Positions 1-10,102 of a stretch of DNA of 64,000 nucleotides are shown here, in pieces (the stretch's first letter is position 1; every line of letters starts with the position of its first letter). The stretch covers positions 95,926-159,925 of the forward strand of contig JAJPKO010000015.1 in assembly GCA_021323655.1 (NCBI GenBank), in the 5' to 3' direction. This DNA comes from Acidobacteriaceae bacterium (GTDB lineage: Bacteria > Acidobacteriota > Terriglobia > Terriglobales > Acidobacteriaceae). The position numbers were made by a program, and so were the translations under genes. Under the pieces are notes generated by a model. The model made no database searches. It saw nothing but the letters and a program-made list of their open reading frames with translations, and was not told where the DNA came from.

Positions 1-1
1 C

Positions 2-3000
2 TATTCGATTCAGGTGACTCGCACCGGCTTCAAGAATTACCTTGCACGGGGCATCGTGCTCACCGTCAATGAGACACACGAAATCGACATCACCTTAGAG
101 GTGGGAAGCACGGAGGAGCAGGTTTTCGTCTCCGCCGATAGGGCTCAGGTAGAGACCACGGATACCCAGTTGGGCCAGGTGGTTGACGAAAAGCAACTTG
201 AGGAAATGCCCCTTAACGGCAGAAGCTTTCTCGATTTGCTAACTCTGCAGCCTGGAGTGAATGCGATGTCTAGCCCTGGAAACCCCAGCAATGACGGGGC
301 CGGAACTGTTTCCGTGAACGGCCAGCGAGAGCAAGGTAACGGGTTCCTGATCAATGGCGGCGACGTCTCGGGTGGAGCAAATTTCCAGGCAGCAGTACAG
401 CCCAATCTGGATTCGATTGCAGAGTTCAAATTGATCACCAATAGTTTTGACGCCGAATATGGGCGCTTCAGTGGCTCAATTATGAACACCGTTACCAAAA
501 GCGGCACGAATAGCATCCACGGCACTCTGTTTGAATTCCTGCGCAACGACGCTCTCGACTCGTACGGATATTTCGACAATAAGAAGGCGCCAAAAGGCGC
601 ACTGAAAAAGAACCAGTTCGGGTACGCCGTGGGCGGCCCGGCGATAAAGAACAAGTTGTTCTGGTTCACCGATTATCAAGGCGACCGGCAGGTGAACGGC
701 GGGACAGCTAATACTGCGTTGATCCCAACGATGGACCAACGCCAGGGCAACGTAGGAGTTGCGAACCTGACCGGAAGTGTGAGCGGTCCCTATTGGGCCC
801 AGGTGCTATCGCAGCGTCTTGGAACCACCGTGACAGATGGTGAGCCCTATTCCAGCGTTTTTCCTAACGGAGTCATCCCGACAAGCGCTTTTTCGCCGGC
901 GGCGGTTGGGACATTAGGCTTCATTCCGGAACCGAACGTTACCGGAAACGCCGGCTATAATTATGCCTCCCTCGTGTCTATTGACACGAACGAATACAAG
1001 CTGGGCCAAAAAGTAGATTTTCAAACTAAAAGGACAGGAAACTGGTCAGCCTACTACAACATAGATGATACCTACTCTTACAATCCTTATGGCGGCGGCG
1101 CAAACAGCTTCATAACAGGTTTCGGGTCTGCCGAAAGGAATCGCAGTCAGTTTGCCGTGCTTAGCAACACCTATACCGTTGGTGCCAACGCGGTCAACAT
1201 CGCCCGACTGAGTTACACGCGGCCAGTCGCGCGAGTAAGTCCGGTTGGAAAAACTGCTCCGAGCCTTGGTTCGATGGGTTTTGTCACTAACGGTCTCGGC
1301 ATCATTCCTGCTCTGCCGGGCTATGTGGCTGTTCCCAATATCAGCACGAACAACTTTGGTTTCGGCGATCCGGGCACGAGCAATGAGATTCAGAACACCT
1401 ATGCCGGTGGGGATAGTTTTTCCTTAATTCATGGAGCCCATACACTCAAATTCGGGGCAGATTATCGCTACTACCAATTGAATAATCGCAACGGGGGCGG
1501 CTTCGTCGGGTCGTTCAATTTCACCGGCGGCGAGACTGGGCTGGACATCGCGGATTACCTCTTGGGAGCGCCCACAACCTTCGTTCAGAGTAGTCCCGCA
1601 CAACTGGATGGCCGAAGCAAATACGCCTCAGCTTTCGCTCAGGATTCCATCAAGGTTAGACCGAACGTAACCATGAACGCAGGACTCCGCTGGGAGTATA
1701 TGACTCCGTGGTACGACACGCAAAACAAGATCGAGACGTTGAATCCGGGCCAGCAATCGGTGGAATACCCGGGCGCTCCGATTGGAAACGTGTACCCCGG
1801 CGACCCGGGAGTTTCTCCGACGCTCGGTCCCTCCCAATCTCACCTCTTTGCCCCGCGTTTCGGACTCGCATATTCTCCGGGCTTCTCAGACGGAGCTCTG
1901 GGAAAGCTTCTTGGTGGACCAGGAAAAACGAGCTTACGAATAGGTTCGGGCATTTTCTATAACGCCGTTCAGGACCAAACGCTGTACTGGATCATTGGGG
2001 AACTGCCTTTTTCCGAATACTGGGGATCCTCCGCGCCGCCTCTTTTCGAAGAGCCTTATCGCTCCCGGGCGACCGGTGCGTCCCAGGGACAGAAGTTTCC
2101 TTTTGTGCCTCCGGTGCCCGGAAGCGCCGCAGCCAAGAATTTCAACTTCCAGCCGTATCTGCCGATCAGCTACCAGATAGGGTATGACATCCACAACAAG
2201 CAGCCTTATTCGATCGATTACAACTTCACCATCCAACGCGAACTGACCGGCTCTACGATAGTGACTTTGGGGTATGTCGGTGTCCTGTCACGCCACATGA
2301 TCTCTCTGGTAGAAGCGAATCCTGGGGACCCGAACCTTTGCATGAGTCTGACGGGATCAGGGGTAATGGCAGGAACGTTGCAATGCGGACTTTACAAAGA
2401 AGACTCAACTTTTACCAAGCCTGACGGCACGCTGGTGTATGGCACCCGGGGTCCTCTCAGTACCCCGAACGCCGCTAATAACGCTGCCTGCAACTGCGAT
2501 ACCTTCGGGACGACCTTCTTAGAGAGAAATGCTTCCACCGGGAGCTACAACGCTCTGGAAGTCAGCCTGGAAAAGCGGTCCGGCCATTACCTGACCTTCG
2601 ACTTGAGCTACACATGGTCGAAAGCGCTTGATGATGCCTCGTTCTTCAACCAAAGAATCAACTATGCGAACCCCAAGCTTAGCATGGGGCTTTCGAACAA
2701 TGACGTCGCCCAGAAGTTCACCATAAGTCCCATCTTCGTGCTTCCCTTCGATAAGCTGACGTCGCGGGCTCCTTGGCTTGTGAAAGGCTGGGCAATCACT
2801 GACATCACGTTCATTGACTCGGGATTCCCAGTTAGCACGAATGGGCTATACGATCAATCCCTGCGCGGTACGAGCGGCCTCGATAACGTGGACTTCAGTG
2901 GCTCCATAAAGTTTAACAATCCGCGCAATGTCGACAGCCTCGGCCGTCACCTCTGGATGAGTACGCAGGGTTTCAGCGTGCCGGCGCTGGGAAGCTTCGG

Positions 3001-3244
3001 CAACAGACCGCCACGCTTCTTCCATGGACCTGGCTACAACACGTCGAACATGGCGCTCCACAAAGACACCCAGATAACAGAAAGAGTTAAGGTACAATTC
3101 CGTGCTGAGTTCTTCAACGTCTTCAATCATGCGCAGTTCGCCCTTCCGAATGGGTATTTGTCGGGCGGATCATTCGGCGTAATCAAGTCCGTACTGCCGA
3201 ACAGCCAGAGAATAGGCCAGCTCGGTCTGAAGCTCGCTTTCTGA
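2..3244 (+). CDS. Oar-like TonB-dependent receptor, 5' end cut by window edge
   Basis: Outer-membrane receptor expected to import an oligosaccharide or other ligand with TonB energy. The frame is open from base 2 with no credible start, and the first residues (YSIQVTRTGF) match the end of the carboxypeptidase-like regulatory domain of this family, so the N-terminus lies outside the window. A plug domain follows (EEMPLNGRSFLDLLTLQPGV, then the DSIAEFKLITNSFDAEYG and GSIMNTVTKSGTN motifs), and then a long beta-barrel ending in aromatic GQLGLKLAF, a usual C-terminal barrel signature. Large Oar-type receptors of about 1,100 residues are typical of Acidobacteriota. It precedes a lipoprotein and a PIG-L deacetylase on the same strand and is close to the nag genes, which suggests, without proving, an amino-sugar ligand. 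Substrate unknown. Confidence 0.93.
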   Translation, partial: YSIQVTRTGFKNYLARGIVLTVNETHEIDITLEVGSTEEQVFVSADRAQVETTDTQLGQVVDEKQLEEMPLNGRSFLDLLTLQPGVNAMSSPGNPSNDGAGTVSVNGQREQGNGFLINGGDVSGGANFQAAVQPNLDSIAEFKLITNSFDAEYGRFSGSIMNTVTKSGTNSIHGTLFEFLRNDALDSYGYFDNKKAPKGALKKNQFGYAVGGPAIKNKLFWFTDYQGDRQVNGGTANTALIPTMDQRQGNVGVANLTGSVSGPYWAQVLSQRLGTTVTDGEPYSSVFPNGVIPTSAFSPAAVGTLGFIPEPNVTGNAGYNYASLVSIDTNEYKLGQKVDFQTKRTGNWSAYYNIDDTYSYNPYGGGANSFITGFGSAERNRSQFAVLSNTYTVGANAVNIARLSYTRPVARVSPVGKTAPSLGSMGFVTNGLGIIPALPGYVAVPNISTNNFGFGDPGTSNEIQNTYAGGDSFSLIHGAHTLKFGADYRYYQLNNRNGGGFVGSFNFTGGETGLDIADYLLGAPTTFVQSSPAQLDGRSKYASAFAQDSIKVRPNVTMNAGLRWEYMTPWYDTQNKIETLNPGQQSVEYPGAPIGNVYPGDPGVSPTLGPSQSHLFAPRFGLAYSPGFSDGALGKLLGGPGKTSLRIGSGIFYNAVQDQTLYWIIGELPFSEYWGSSAPPLFEEPYRSRATGASQGQKFPFVPPVPGSAAAKNFNFQPYLPISYQIGYDIHNKQPYSIDYNFTIQRELTGSTIVTLGYVGVLSRHMISLVEANPGDPNLCMSLTGSGVMAGTLQCGLYKEDSTFTKPDGTLVYGTRGPLSTPNAANNAACNCDTFGTTFLERNASTGSYNALEVSLEKRSGHYLTFDLSYTWSKALDDASFFNQRINYANPKLSMGLSNNDVAQKFTISPIFVLPFDKLTSRAPWLVKGWAITDITFIDSGFPVSTNGLYDQSLRGTSGLDNVDFSGSIKFNNPRNVDSLGRHLWMSTQGFSVPALGSFGNRPPRFFHGPGYNTSNMALHKDTQITERVKVQFRAEFFNVFNHAQFALPNGYLSGGSFGVIKSVLPNSQRIGQLGLKLAF

Positions 3245-3313
3245 GCAGCGATAGAACAACGATCATCCCGCAGCGAGAAGATCCGCGCAGATGCAACTCC
3301 AGGAAATCATGTC

Positions 3314-3352
3314 GGCCGCGAAGGCCAGGATAATACCTGGTTCTTCGCGGCC
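3314..3352 (+). terminator. Long hairpin after the receptor gene
   Basis: GGCCGCGAA pairs with TTCGCGGCC (9 bp), and an inner CCAGG pairs with CCTGG around a 6-nt loop, separated by a small asymmetric bulge. It lies 70 bp after the receptor stop. There is no strong U tract after it (AAATTGCTTTCG), so it may be a weak intrinsic terminator or an mRNA-stabilising hairpin. The rest of 3245-3546 shows nothing recognisable. Confidence 0.5.
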
Positions 3353-3546
3353 AAATTGCTTTCGTTGATGCAAAGAGGTGCGAGAACTTCGTGGGACAAT
3401 GCAAACCCTTCGGTCGCTGCGGCGCGAAACGGGACCATTACGATGGTGGCTTCGCAGAACAAAGCGGTTTCGAGAACTCAAACCACCTCAGTTGATTTGA
3501 AGAGGCAAAGCGCTCGCAGAAGTAATCTGCCGGCGCTGGAGGATGC

Positions 3547-4956
3547 ATGAACAAGATAGGTTGGGATGCGAAGGCTCTGGTTTTGACAGCCCTAATCTTG
3601 ATGACCGCTTGCCATAACTCCGACCAGGTGAGAGAAGCTCGTTCGACTGCATCTCCTGTGGCTCATTCGAGCCTAGCCAGCGAGGAACGCTCGCTCGTAG
3701 CGCACACCTACAACTCAGGCTTTGCGCTGGCCCATGACAGTTATAACGGGATCAGTTCAGCGAGTGATGGGAACATTTACTACATTCTCTCCTCCGAAGA
3801 CATCAACACTGGGGCACAGATGTACTCCTACGATCCGGCGGGCAAGATCACGCACCTGGGCGACTTGACCGAGATTTCAGGGGAAAAAGGCCTCAAAGCC
3901 ATACCGCAAGGAAAGTCCCACGTAGCCTTCTCGGAGTATGGGAATAAGCTCTACTTCGCTACACATATCGGCTACTACACCAAACGAAACGGGATGGAAC
4001 TATACCCCGTACCTCCGCAGGGATATGAGCCCTATCCGGGCGGCCACTTTCTATCCTATGATTTGAAGACCGGCCAATTTGAGAACTACGTCACGGCGCC
4101 GCATGCGGAAGGCATCATTGCCATGGCCGCAGATGGCCCTCGTGGACGGCTCTACGGCCTGACTTGGCCGACCGGCTATTTCATCTACTACGACTTGAAA
4201 ACGAAGAAATTGAAGGACCTGGGTCGCACATCAGCTTTAGGCGAGAGCGTAAGGGGCGCGGAGTATCGAACCCTCTGCCGATCGCTGGCGCTAGATCCGT
4301 CTGATGGCTCTGTGTATTTCACTACATCGGAAGGAAATATCTATCGCTATCGTTACGATATCGACGGAATCGAGAAAGTCCTAGGTGACAACATGAGAAG
4401 GGACTATTTCGGCGTTTACGATCCGACCTCCATGGGGACTATGGGATATAACTGGCGTCAAACCGTGTGGTATGCGCCCGAGAAAATGGTTTATGGAGTG
4501 CACGGCAATTCCGGCTATTTGTTTCGCTTTGATCCGAGCAAGCAACGACTGGAAACCCTGGACAGAATCACGTCACTCCCCTCTCAACGGAGCGGAATGA
4601 ACGACGAGTTCAGTTACGGGTACCTTGGTTTCAAACTGGGCCCGGACGGTCGCACTTTGCATTATCTGACCGGCGGACCTGTTTACTTGAACGGCAAGCG
4701 CGTTGCTGGAACGAAAAGCGCAGCCACGGGAGGCGCGAAGGGAGTCGAGGACCTGCATCTGGTTACTTACGATATCCCGAGCCTGAGATATGTTGATCAC
4801 GGCGCTATCTTTTTTGAGAACGGCCAGCGTCCTTCCTATGTTAATTCCATCGCGATAGGTACGGATGGATCAGTCTATTTCCTGTCGCGAATCACAGAGG
4901 GTGGTAAGACGCGAACCGATCTTTGCAGCATCAAAGGTCCCTTTTCGACTCAATAG
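3547..4956 (+). CDS. Predicted lipoprotein with beta-propeller-like repeats
   Basis: 469 aa. The N-terminus has a hydrophobic stretch ending in the lipobox LMTAC (Cys about residue 22), so it should be a lipoprotein. The body is a series of repeats of the kind found in propeller proteins (DGNIYYILS, GNKLYFATHIG, RGRLYGLTW, DGSVYFTTSEGNIYRY, DGSVYFLSRI), each with an aromatic strand and a following YDLKT or YDPAG loop. A GGAGG Shine-Dalgarno sits 4 nt before the ATG. No catalytic motif was identified. Family known only at fold level; function not assigned. It follows a TonB receptor and may act as a surface or periplasmic binding or glycan-processing partner (inference). Confidence 0.8.
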   Translation: MNKIGWDAKALVLTALILMTACHNSDQVREARSTASPVAHSSLASEERSLVAHTYNSGFALAHDSYNGISSASDGNIYYILSSEDINTGAQMYSYDPAGKITHLGDLTEISGEKGLKAIPQGKSHVAFSEYGNKLYFATHIGYYTKRNGMELYPVPPQGYEPYPGGHFLSYDLKTGQFENYVTAPHAEGIIAMAADGPRGRLYGLTWPTGYFIYYDLKTKKLKDLGRTSALGESVRGAEYRTLCRSLALDPSDGSVYFTTSEGNIYRYRYDIDGIEKVLGDNMRRDYFGVYDPTSMGTMGYNWRQTVWYAPEKMVYGVHGNSGYLFRFDPSKQRLETLDRITSLPSQRSGMNDEFSYGYLGFKLGPDGRTLHYLTGGPVYLNGKRVAGTKSAATGGAKGVEDLHLVTYDIPSLRYVDHGAIFFENGQRPSYVNSIAIGTDGSVYFLSRITEGGKTRTDLCSIKGPFSTQ

Positions 4957-5057
4957 TTCGGCGCAACGGCGGTCTCCACACGGCACGGGCTCGCTGTAAG
5001 ACGGACACAGCACTGAAAGACGACACTCGATTATCGATCTCGACTTCGGAGGGCAGA

Positions 5058-5858
5058 ATGGAAAAGCTTAGCCGCCGGTCAATACTGCAATCCTCAGCAT
5101 TGGCAGGCATAGCCACATGCGTATCCGGGGCTGCATTGAGCGCGCAAGAAGTGCGCCGCGAACCTGACCGCAAATTCAATGTGCTGGCCGTTGGCGGTCA
5201 CTACGACGACCCTCAAACCTGCGCCGGTGGAACCTTGAGCCTCCTTGCAGATCGTGGGCACAACGTGGTGGGGCTCTCTCTGACTGGCGGTCCACCACCC
5301 AGTCCGAGTGCTGATCCTAACGATCATTGGGTAAAAAACTATATGAATGCGATGCGGATGGCAGAGATTCTGAAGATCCGCCTGGACTGTTTGGATTACG
5401 ACGGCTCAGATAGCGGACAGTCATCTCCCGTCGTCTATCGGAACGGCTCGGAAATCTCCGGGCAGCGATACAAGGAATTCACGGAACTATTACTCGATAA
5501 GTACAAACCCGATCTTGTCATCACCCATTGGCCGATCGACTTCAACATGGACCATCGTGCGGCCTCGCTGCTCACCTATGAGGCATGGCTCCGCGGCGGC
5601 AAAAAGTTTGCGCTCTATTACATGGAAGCTGAACTAGGATCTCAAACGCAGAATTTCTTTCCGACTCACTATGTCGACATATCCTCTGTCGAGGAGCGAA
5701 CGCACCAATCTTGGTTGGCCGACACCTTCTGGTACGAGAAAATCTGGCCGCTGCATGATTCAATGCGACGGATACGCGGCGCCGAACACGGCTGCAAAGT
5801 GGCGGAAGCTTTTAATCACCACCCTCAAAGTCCATCCATGCCGGCGCTGCCGGCTTGA
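5058..5858 (+). CDS. Tat-exported PIG-L family deacetylase
   Basis: PIG-L/LmbE-type metal-dependent N-deacetylase, a family acting on GlcNAc-bearing substrates. The ATG at 5058, with GGAGGG just upstream, is preferred to an earlier in-frame start because it opens directly on a Tat-like signal (SRRSILQSSALAGIATCVSG). The usual AHPDD metal motif appears here as GGHYDDPQTCAGG, with the following GTL typical of the family. The second metal/catalytic motif is HWPIDFNMDHRAAS. Length about 266 aa, normal. It sits 3' of the lipoprotein and converges on nagA, which suggests deacetylation of GlcNAc-type sugars outside the cytoplasm (inference from context). Confidence 0.85.
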   Translation: MEKLSRRSILQSSALAGIATCVSGAALSAQEVRREPDRKFNVLAVGGHYDDPQTCAGGTLSLLADRGHNVVGLSLTGGPPPSPSADPNDHWVKNYMNAMRMAEILKIRLDCLDYDGSDSGQSSPVVYRNGSEISGQRYKEFTELLLDKYKPDLVITHWPIDFNMDHRAASLLTYEAWLRGGKKFALYYMEAELGSQTQNFFPTHYVDISSVEERTHQSWLADTFWYEKIWPLHDSMRRIRGAEHGCKVAEAFNHHPQSPSMPALPA

Positions 5859-5886
5859 GGACACTTGCGTCTTCTTTCAGACCTCG

Positions 5887-7026
5887 TCATATGGCCTCGC
5901 CACAGACAAGGGTTTGAATGATTTCAATCTCGCCGGAATTCTCATTCCAGCGGAATTGAACGAGATCGGCCTCTGCTCCGACTCGCAAGACTCCGCGTCC
6001 GCCAATTAGGCAGCCCGGATTCTCCGTGACCATTCGCACTGCATCTCCCAGAGAAAACCCCGGCAGCCGTGAAACGTTGGCGATGCCGGATTTGAGAGGC
6101 AGCGCCGCGCCCGCCAGTATTTGCGTGCCTAGGATTGCAATTCTTCCGTCGGCGGTCAACTCCACGGTTCCGCCAATGGGCGTCTTGTAGGTTCCTGGCG
6201 GCATCTCTCCCAACGAGGTGACGTCCGATACGAGGATGCTGCGCCCGACACCCTTCGCGCACAACATCGCCTTGAGAGTGTCCGCTGGGAGGTGCTGACC
6301 ATCCGCGATGAACGATGCCATCAGTCGGTCGTCGGCGAGCTGTGCCCAGAGGAGGTTGGGATGGCGAGGCAAGTCACGGGACACACCGTTTCCGAGGTGA
6401 GTAGAAATCCGGGCTCCTGCGGCGGCCGCTTCATGAATGCAACCCGGATCGGCGTTCGTGTGGCCGATTGCAACGTAGCAGCCGCGGCTTGCCAGACGCT
6501 CAATGTAGGGCAGAGCTGAGCCCCAGTGCGGCGAGAGCGTAACCATGCCCACTAAGCCGTTGCTCTCAGTTTGCCACCGCTCGAATTCCAAAATATCAGG
6601 GGGCCTGACAAAGCCGCGCGGATGCGCGCCGTGCGCGTCATCGATCGCGGATATGTGCGGCCCTTCCAGATGGACGAACGGGATCACATGCTGGGTGAGC
6701 GGCGATTGTTTGCGCGCTTCGCGAATCGCCATCAGGGCGGCGATGATGCGATCTTCGGACGCGGTGATGATCGTGGGGACGAATGTGGTAACGCCCAATG
6801 AAAGCAACCGGCGAGCTAAAGCATGCACGAGATCGGGTTCGATCGACTCAGCATTCAGATCGAAGCCGGCATAGCCGTTGACCTGCAGGTCGATCCACCC
6901 GGGAGACAGCCAGAGATCATCTCTGGAGGCTTTGGATCTGACCGAGGAGATGATCCCATTTTGGATACGAACTTCAATGAATTTTCCAGTGAGCGGATTG
7001 CGGCCGTGAATTGAGTGACTGCTCAT
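5887..7026 (-). CDS. nagA: N-acetylglucosamine-6-phosphate deacetylase
   Basis: 379 aa, normal length. Removes acetate from GlcNAc-6-P in the cytoplasm, feeding NagB. Amidohydrolase motifs are in order: GWIDLQVNGYAGFD (Gln where many amidohydrolases have the second His of HxH, as in E. coli NagA), HLEGPHIS metal glutamate, AIGHTNADP, STHLGNG and the catalytic-Asp motif ILVSDVTSLG. It ends close to the PIG-L gene (29 bp, convergent) and is divergent from the GH20 gene with about 157 bp between the starts, a likely shared regulatory region. No GlcNAc kinase gene is intact in the window. Confidence 0.95.
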   Translation of the reverse strand: MSSHSIHGRNPLTGKFIEVRIQNGIISSVRSKASRDDLWLSPGWIDLQVNGYAGFDLNAESIEPDLVHALARRLLSLGVTTFVPTIITASEDRIIAALMAIREARKQSPLTQHVIPFVHLEGPHISAIDDAHGAHPRGFVRPPDILEFERWQTESNGLVGMVTLSPHWGSALPYIERLASRGCYVAIGHTNADPGCIHEAAAAGARISTHLGNGVSRDLPRHPNLLWAQLADDRLMASFIADGQHLPADTLKAMLCAKGVGRSILVSDVTSLGEMPPGTYKTPIGGTVELTADGRIAILGTQILAGAALPLKSGIANVSRLPGFSLGDAVRMVTENPGCLIGGRGVLRVGAEADLVQFRWNENSGEIEIIQTLVCGEAI

Positions 7027-7091
7027 TTCTTCATACCAAAATAATCATACCGACTAAACATCTATTTTACGAATCGTTTTATCCGCACAGG

Positions 7092-7097
7092 TATAAT
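7092..7097 (+). promoter_or_regulatory. Candidate -10 box in nagA/GH20 divergent region
   Basis: A perfect TATAAT lies 87 bp before the GH20 ATG within the AT-rich divergent spacer. No good -35 is found at 16-18 bp; TTTTAC at 7065-7070 is too far (21 bp). The core GTATAATAC is itself a small palindrome. Weak evidence for a promoter firing the GH20-epimerase-symporter-nagB operon. Confidence 0.35.
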
Positions 7098-7183
7098 ACT
7101 GCAAACAGAGCCGCACCAGTTTGAAGGTGGCCAGGACGTTCAGAACGGGCGTAGTTTGGGCCCACAGTCAGGATCCACTAACG

Positions 7184-8917
7184 ATGCTCAATCCGACTCA
7201 GCCTAGCCGAAGAGAGTTTCTGCGCGGAGCAGGCATGACGGTGGCCGGCGCAGCCATTCAGGCGACAGGAACGTCGTTAGCGCCGTCGCCGTCGACCCCA
7301 ACCGAAGTTGCGCAAATGCGAAAAATACGCGGTCTGATGGTTGACGCAGCGCGCGTGCCTGAGAGGCTCGACTACTATCGCCGCGTCATTGATTTTTGTG
7401 CCAGGTGGCGATTGAACACGCTCCAGTTTCGACTCGCCGATGACCAAGGAAGCGCGCTTCGCTTTGCTTCTGTTCCGGGCCTGATCACCCACAAAAACGC
7501 GTTTACGCCGGAGCAATTGAGAGACTTGGCGGAGTACGGCCAGCGCCAGGACGTCGATCTGATTCCCGAGATTGAGTCGTTCGGGCACACCGGGTATATC
7601 ACGCGCGCGCCCACATTTTCTCATTTGCTGGATCGCGATCCGAAAGGCTCTTCAACGTTTTCCGGCGTCAGTCCTTTGGAGCCTGCGGTCCTCGATTTGA
7701 TGAAAAGACTGTACGAGGAAGTCGCCTCGATCTTTCCTTCAAAGTATCTGCATGCAGGCTGTGACGAGGTGAACTGGGGAGGGTCTGAGCATTCCCGCCA
7801 AGTGCTGCAGCGCCGCAGCCGCGCTGAGATCTGGGCCGACTACTTGAACGCGCTCAACGGCATAACCGTGGATCTCGGCACGGAACTGATCGTCTGGGGT
7901 GACTTTGTTGCACACAAGGAGCCGCAGATTCTTGGCTTGCTGGACAAGCGCATCATCATCATGGACTGGGATTACGACGGAACCGCCGGAGCGCCGCTCA
8001 AAGACACGTTGTCGAAAGTGGCCGCGCATGGGGCTCGTGCAATTGGAGCGCCTGCGCTGTCATGTTATCGGTGGGGGCCGCGCATTGGAACGGAGCAACT
8101 CAGGAACGTAGATGCAGTTGCCGACGCGTATCTGGCGCGGGCGGAGACGGCGTCACTTGGCGTGGTTGTAACCAACTGGGTTCCCAGCCGCTATATTCAG
8201 AATTCCATTTGGGATTGCCTGGCCTATGCTTCCGTTGCGCTAAACGAGGGAACCGCAGCTGCGCGGAGATTGGGCCTCCAGCGTTTTGTCGAGAAGCACT
8301 ATCAGGCGCCGTGGAGCGAGGAATGGAAAGAGGTATTTGATGGCCTATATTGCGCCGCCCCATACCGGGATGAAGAAGACAAGGGGCATGGACTGAAGCT
8401 GCTGGTTCCATGGGCCAGCGACGCGCAACTGGCGCAAGTGATTCTGACTGGGACTCCTGCGACGAACCCGTTTAACGGGATTCTGCGCCTGCTGATTTTG
8501 CTGGAGCCTAAGGTGCGGGCGAATCTCGCTGACTATCACGCGTTCGTGCTTTGCATTCAGTATTTGGAGAAATTGTTCTGGCGCGATCGCACTGTGGCTA
8601 AATTAGCAAGACAGCGACCACTAGATGATTCAAAGGCTAGGTCCCTGATTCAGGCAATTGCGGCACGCGATAAGGCGCTTGCGGACGCACTATTAGGCGA
8701 CTGGGAGATGGGGCGGTTTGCGGACTCTGAAGCCGCGTCGCGGCCTGTGTTCGACCTGCAAGCCAGCGATCAGTTGTTTTTCGGGTGGAAACAAGCATCA
8801 AAGTACTCCGCCTTCCTAGCGAAGAATCCAGATCGTTTTTGCGCGTTACTGAAGGGGGCAAACCCGCCACGCTTGATTCCTGGATCGGTGCCAAGTGTCG
8901 AAAAAATGTCCATTTGA
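7184..8917 (+). CDS. Beta-N-acetylhexosaminidase, GH20-type, Tat signal
   Basis: 577 aa from the chosen ATG. Expected to release terminal GlcNAc/GalNAc from oligosaccharides. The start at 7184 gives a Tat motif SRREFLRGAG about 10 residues in; the upstream TTG start would only add an unrelated 21-residue tail. The GH20 barrel is clear: FGHTGYI, then HAGCDEVNWGG with the catalytic Asp-Glu pair at D194-E195 (usual family motif HxGGDEV; one Gly is Cys here), followed by LIVWGDF and later a Trp-rich VVTNW strand. No separate GH20b domain is obvious, and the C-terminal about 200 residues are alpha-helical. First gene of a run with the epimerase, symporter and nagB genes. Confidence 0.88.
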   Translation: MLNPTQPSRREFLRGAGMTVAGAAIQATGTSLAPSPSTPTEVAQMRKIRGLMVDAARVPERLDYYRRVIDFCARWRLNTLQFRLADDQGSALRFASVPGLITHKNAFTPEQLRDLAEYGQRQDVDLIPEIESFGHTGYITRAPTFSHLLDRDPKGSSTFSGVSPLEPAVLDLMKRLYEEVASIFPSKYLHAGCDEVNWGGSEHSRQVLQRRSRAEIWADYLNALNGITVDLGTELIVWGDFVAHKEPQILGLLDKRIIIMDWDYDGTAGAPLKDTLSKVAAHGARAIGAPALSCYRWGPRIGTEQLRNVDAVADAYLARAETASLGVVVTNWVPSRYIQNSIWDCLAYASVALNEGTAAARRLGLQRFVEKHYQAPWSEEWKEVFDGLYCAAPYRDEEDKGHGLKLLVPWASDAQLAQVILTGTPATNPFNGILRLLILLEPKVRANLADYHAFVLCIQYLEKLFWRDRTVAKLARQRPLDDSKARSLIQAIAARDKALADALLGDWEMGRFADSEAASRPVFDLQASDQLFFGWKQASKYSAFLAKNPDRFCALLKGANPPRLIPGSVPSVEKMSI

Positions 8918-8952
8918 TTTTCACTAACGCGACCATTGGGGCGTGCCAACAG

Positions 8953-8988
8953 ATTGCGTTTCGATCCGATATTGCGTTTCTATCCGAT
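8953..8988. repeat. 18-bp tandem repeat, two copies
   Basis: ATTGCGTTTCGATCCGAT is followed immediately by the same 18 bases with one G-to-T change. It lies in the 279-bp spacer between the GH20 and epimerase genes. Function unknown: an operator pair or replication slippage. The rest of 8918-9196 shows nothing else. Confidence 0.75.
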
Positions 8989-9196
8989 TAGCTGGATAAC
9001 ACTTCCTGGCGATTATTCAAAATCATCCGCCATTGGGAAAAAATAAGATCACACCGTGATTTGACTCGAGTCTTGCGAATCGATTTTCGACGTCTTGCCT
9101 GAAATCGGCCGCAAGATTGTTGAGATCCGAAGTACGTGTTTCCAACGGGAAGAAAGAAACCGAAAGGCGGACGGAAGGCGCATCGGTCAGAGAGCG

Positions 9197-10102
9197 ATGA
9201 TAGCAGAGACACTAAATGCGGCGTTTGGCATTCCTGGAGCTTTCACGCTGAAGGAGGCGGCTCATCACTATGTGCGGGCAAATATCTCGACAACCAGGGC
9301 TGAGGCCGCGATGTATTTGCAAGGTGCGCACCTGGCGCAGTGGCAACCGGCGGGAGAGTCCCCGGTGTTGTTTCTCGGCACGCGAAGTGCCTTTTCACCG
9401 GGAGAGGCGATACGCGGAGGAATCCCGGTGGTCTTTCCCTGGTTTGGAGCAAGAGGCTGCGGTTTGCACGGCTTTGCGCGAACCTCGCTCTGGGATCTTC
9501 AATCGGTCAACCTGAAGGATGACAATCTCGAGATGAAGCTCTCATTGTCTCCGGATACGCGGGCGCGTGCGCTGGGTTTCGACGGATTCCGGCTCGAATA
9601 TGCGGTGCGCATAGGACAAAGCCTGGAGCTGGAACTGGTGACGTACAACCAGAGTACGCAGACCATGCACTTCGAAGAGGCACTGCACACCTATATCGCA
9701 GTCGGAGAGATCAGGAGAACTTCGTTGGGCGGTCTGGCCGGGGCGTTGTATCTGGATGCCGCAGATCAATTTGCGGAAAAGCGGCAGGCAGAAGCGGAAC
9801 TGCGTTTCTCCGGGCACACAAACTCGCTCTATCCGGATACGGCGGCAACCTGCGTACTTCACGACGAGGTCAATCGGCGCCTGATCTCAATCGAGAAATC
9901 GGGCTCGCGAACTACGGTGGTGTGGAATCCAGGCGAGGAAACCATCGGCAAGTTTCCCGACCTTGGTGCAGACGATTGGCACAGATTCGTCTGCGTTGAA
10001 ACCGCCAATGCGCGCGGTGATGCCATTGCGCTGGCGCCTGGTGCAACGCACAGGATGGCTGCCCGCATTACGGTAGAACCGGAATACGGTGGCTCACGCT
10101 GA
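9197..10102 (+). CDS. Aldose 1-epimerase / hexose-6-phosphate mutarotase-like protein
   Basis: 301 aa. Interconverts alpha and beta anomers of a (phospho)hexose in the cytoplasm. The YeaD-like family signature is direct: RGGIPVVFPWFG followed by LHGFARTSLWDL, then LELVTYNQSTQTMHFEEALHTY and C-terminal FVCVETANA. The ATG at 9197 is chosen because homologous sequence begins just after it; the longer reading frame adds 34 basic residues without family features. It lies between GH20 and the symporter on the same strand, fitting a role in presenting the sugar anomer to NagB/NagA or to a kinase. Precise substrate not determinable. Confidence 0.85.
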   Translation: MIAETLNAAFGIPGAFTLKEAAHHYVRANISTTRAEAAMYLQGAHLAQWQPAGESPVLFLGTRSAFSPGEAIRGGIPVVFPWFGARGCGLHGFARTSLWDLQSVNLKDDNLEMKLSLSPDTRARALGFDGFRLEYAVRIGQSLELELVTYNQSTQTMHFEEALHTYIAVGEIRRTSLGGLAGALYLDAADQFAEKRQAEAELRFSGHTNSLYPDTAATCVLHDEVNRRLISIEKSGSRTTVVWNPGEETIGKFPDLGADDWHRFVCVETANARGDAIALAPGATHRMAARITVEPEYGGSR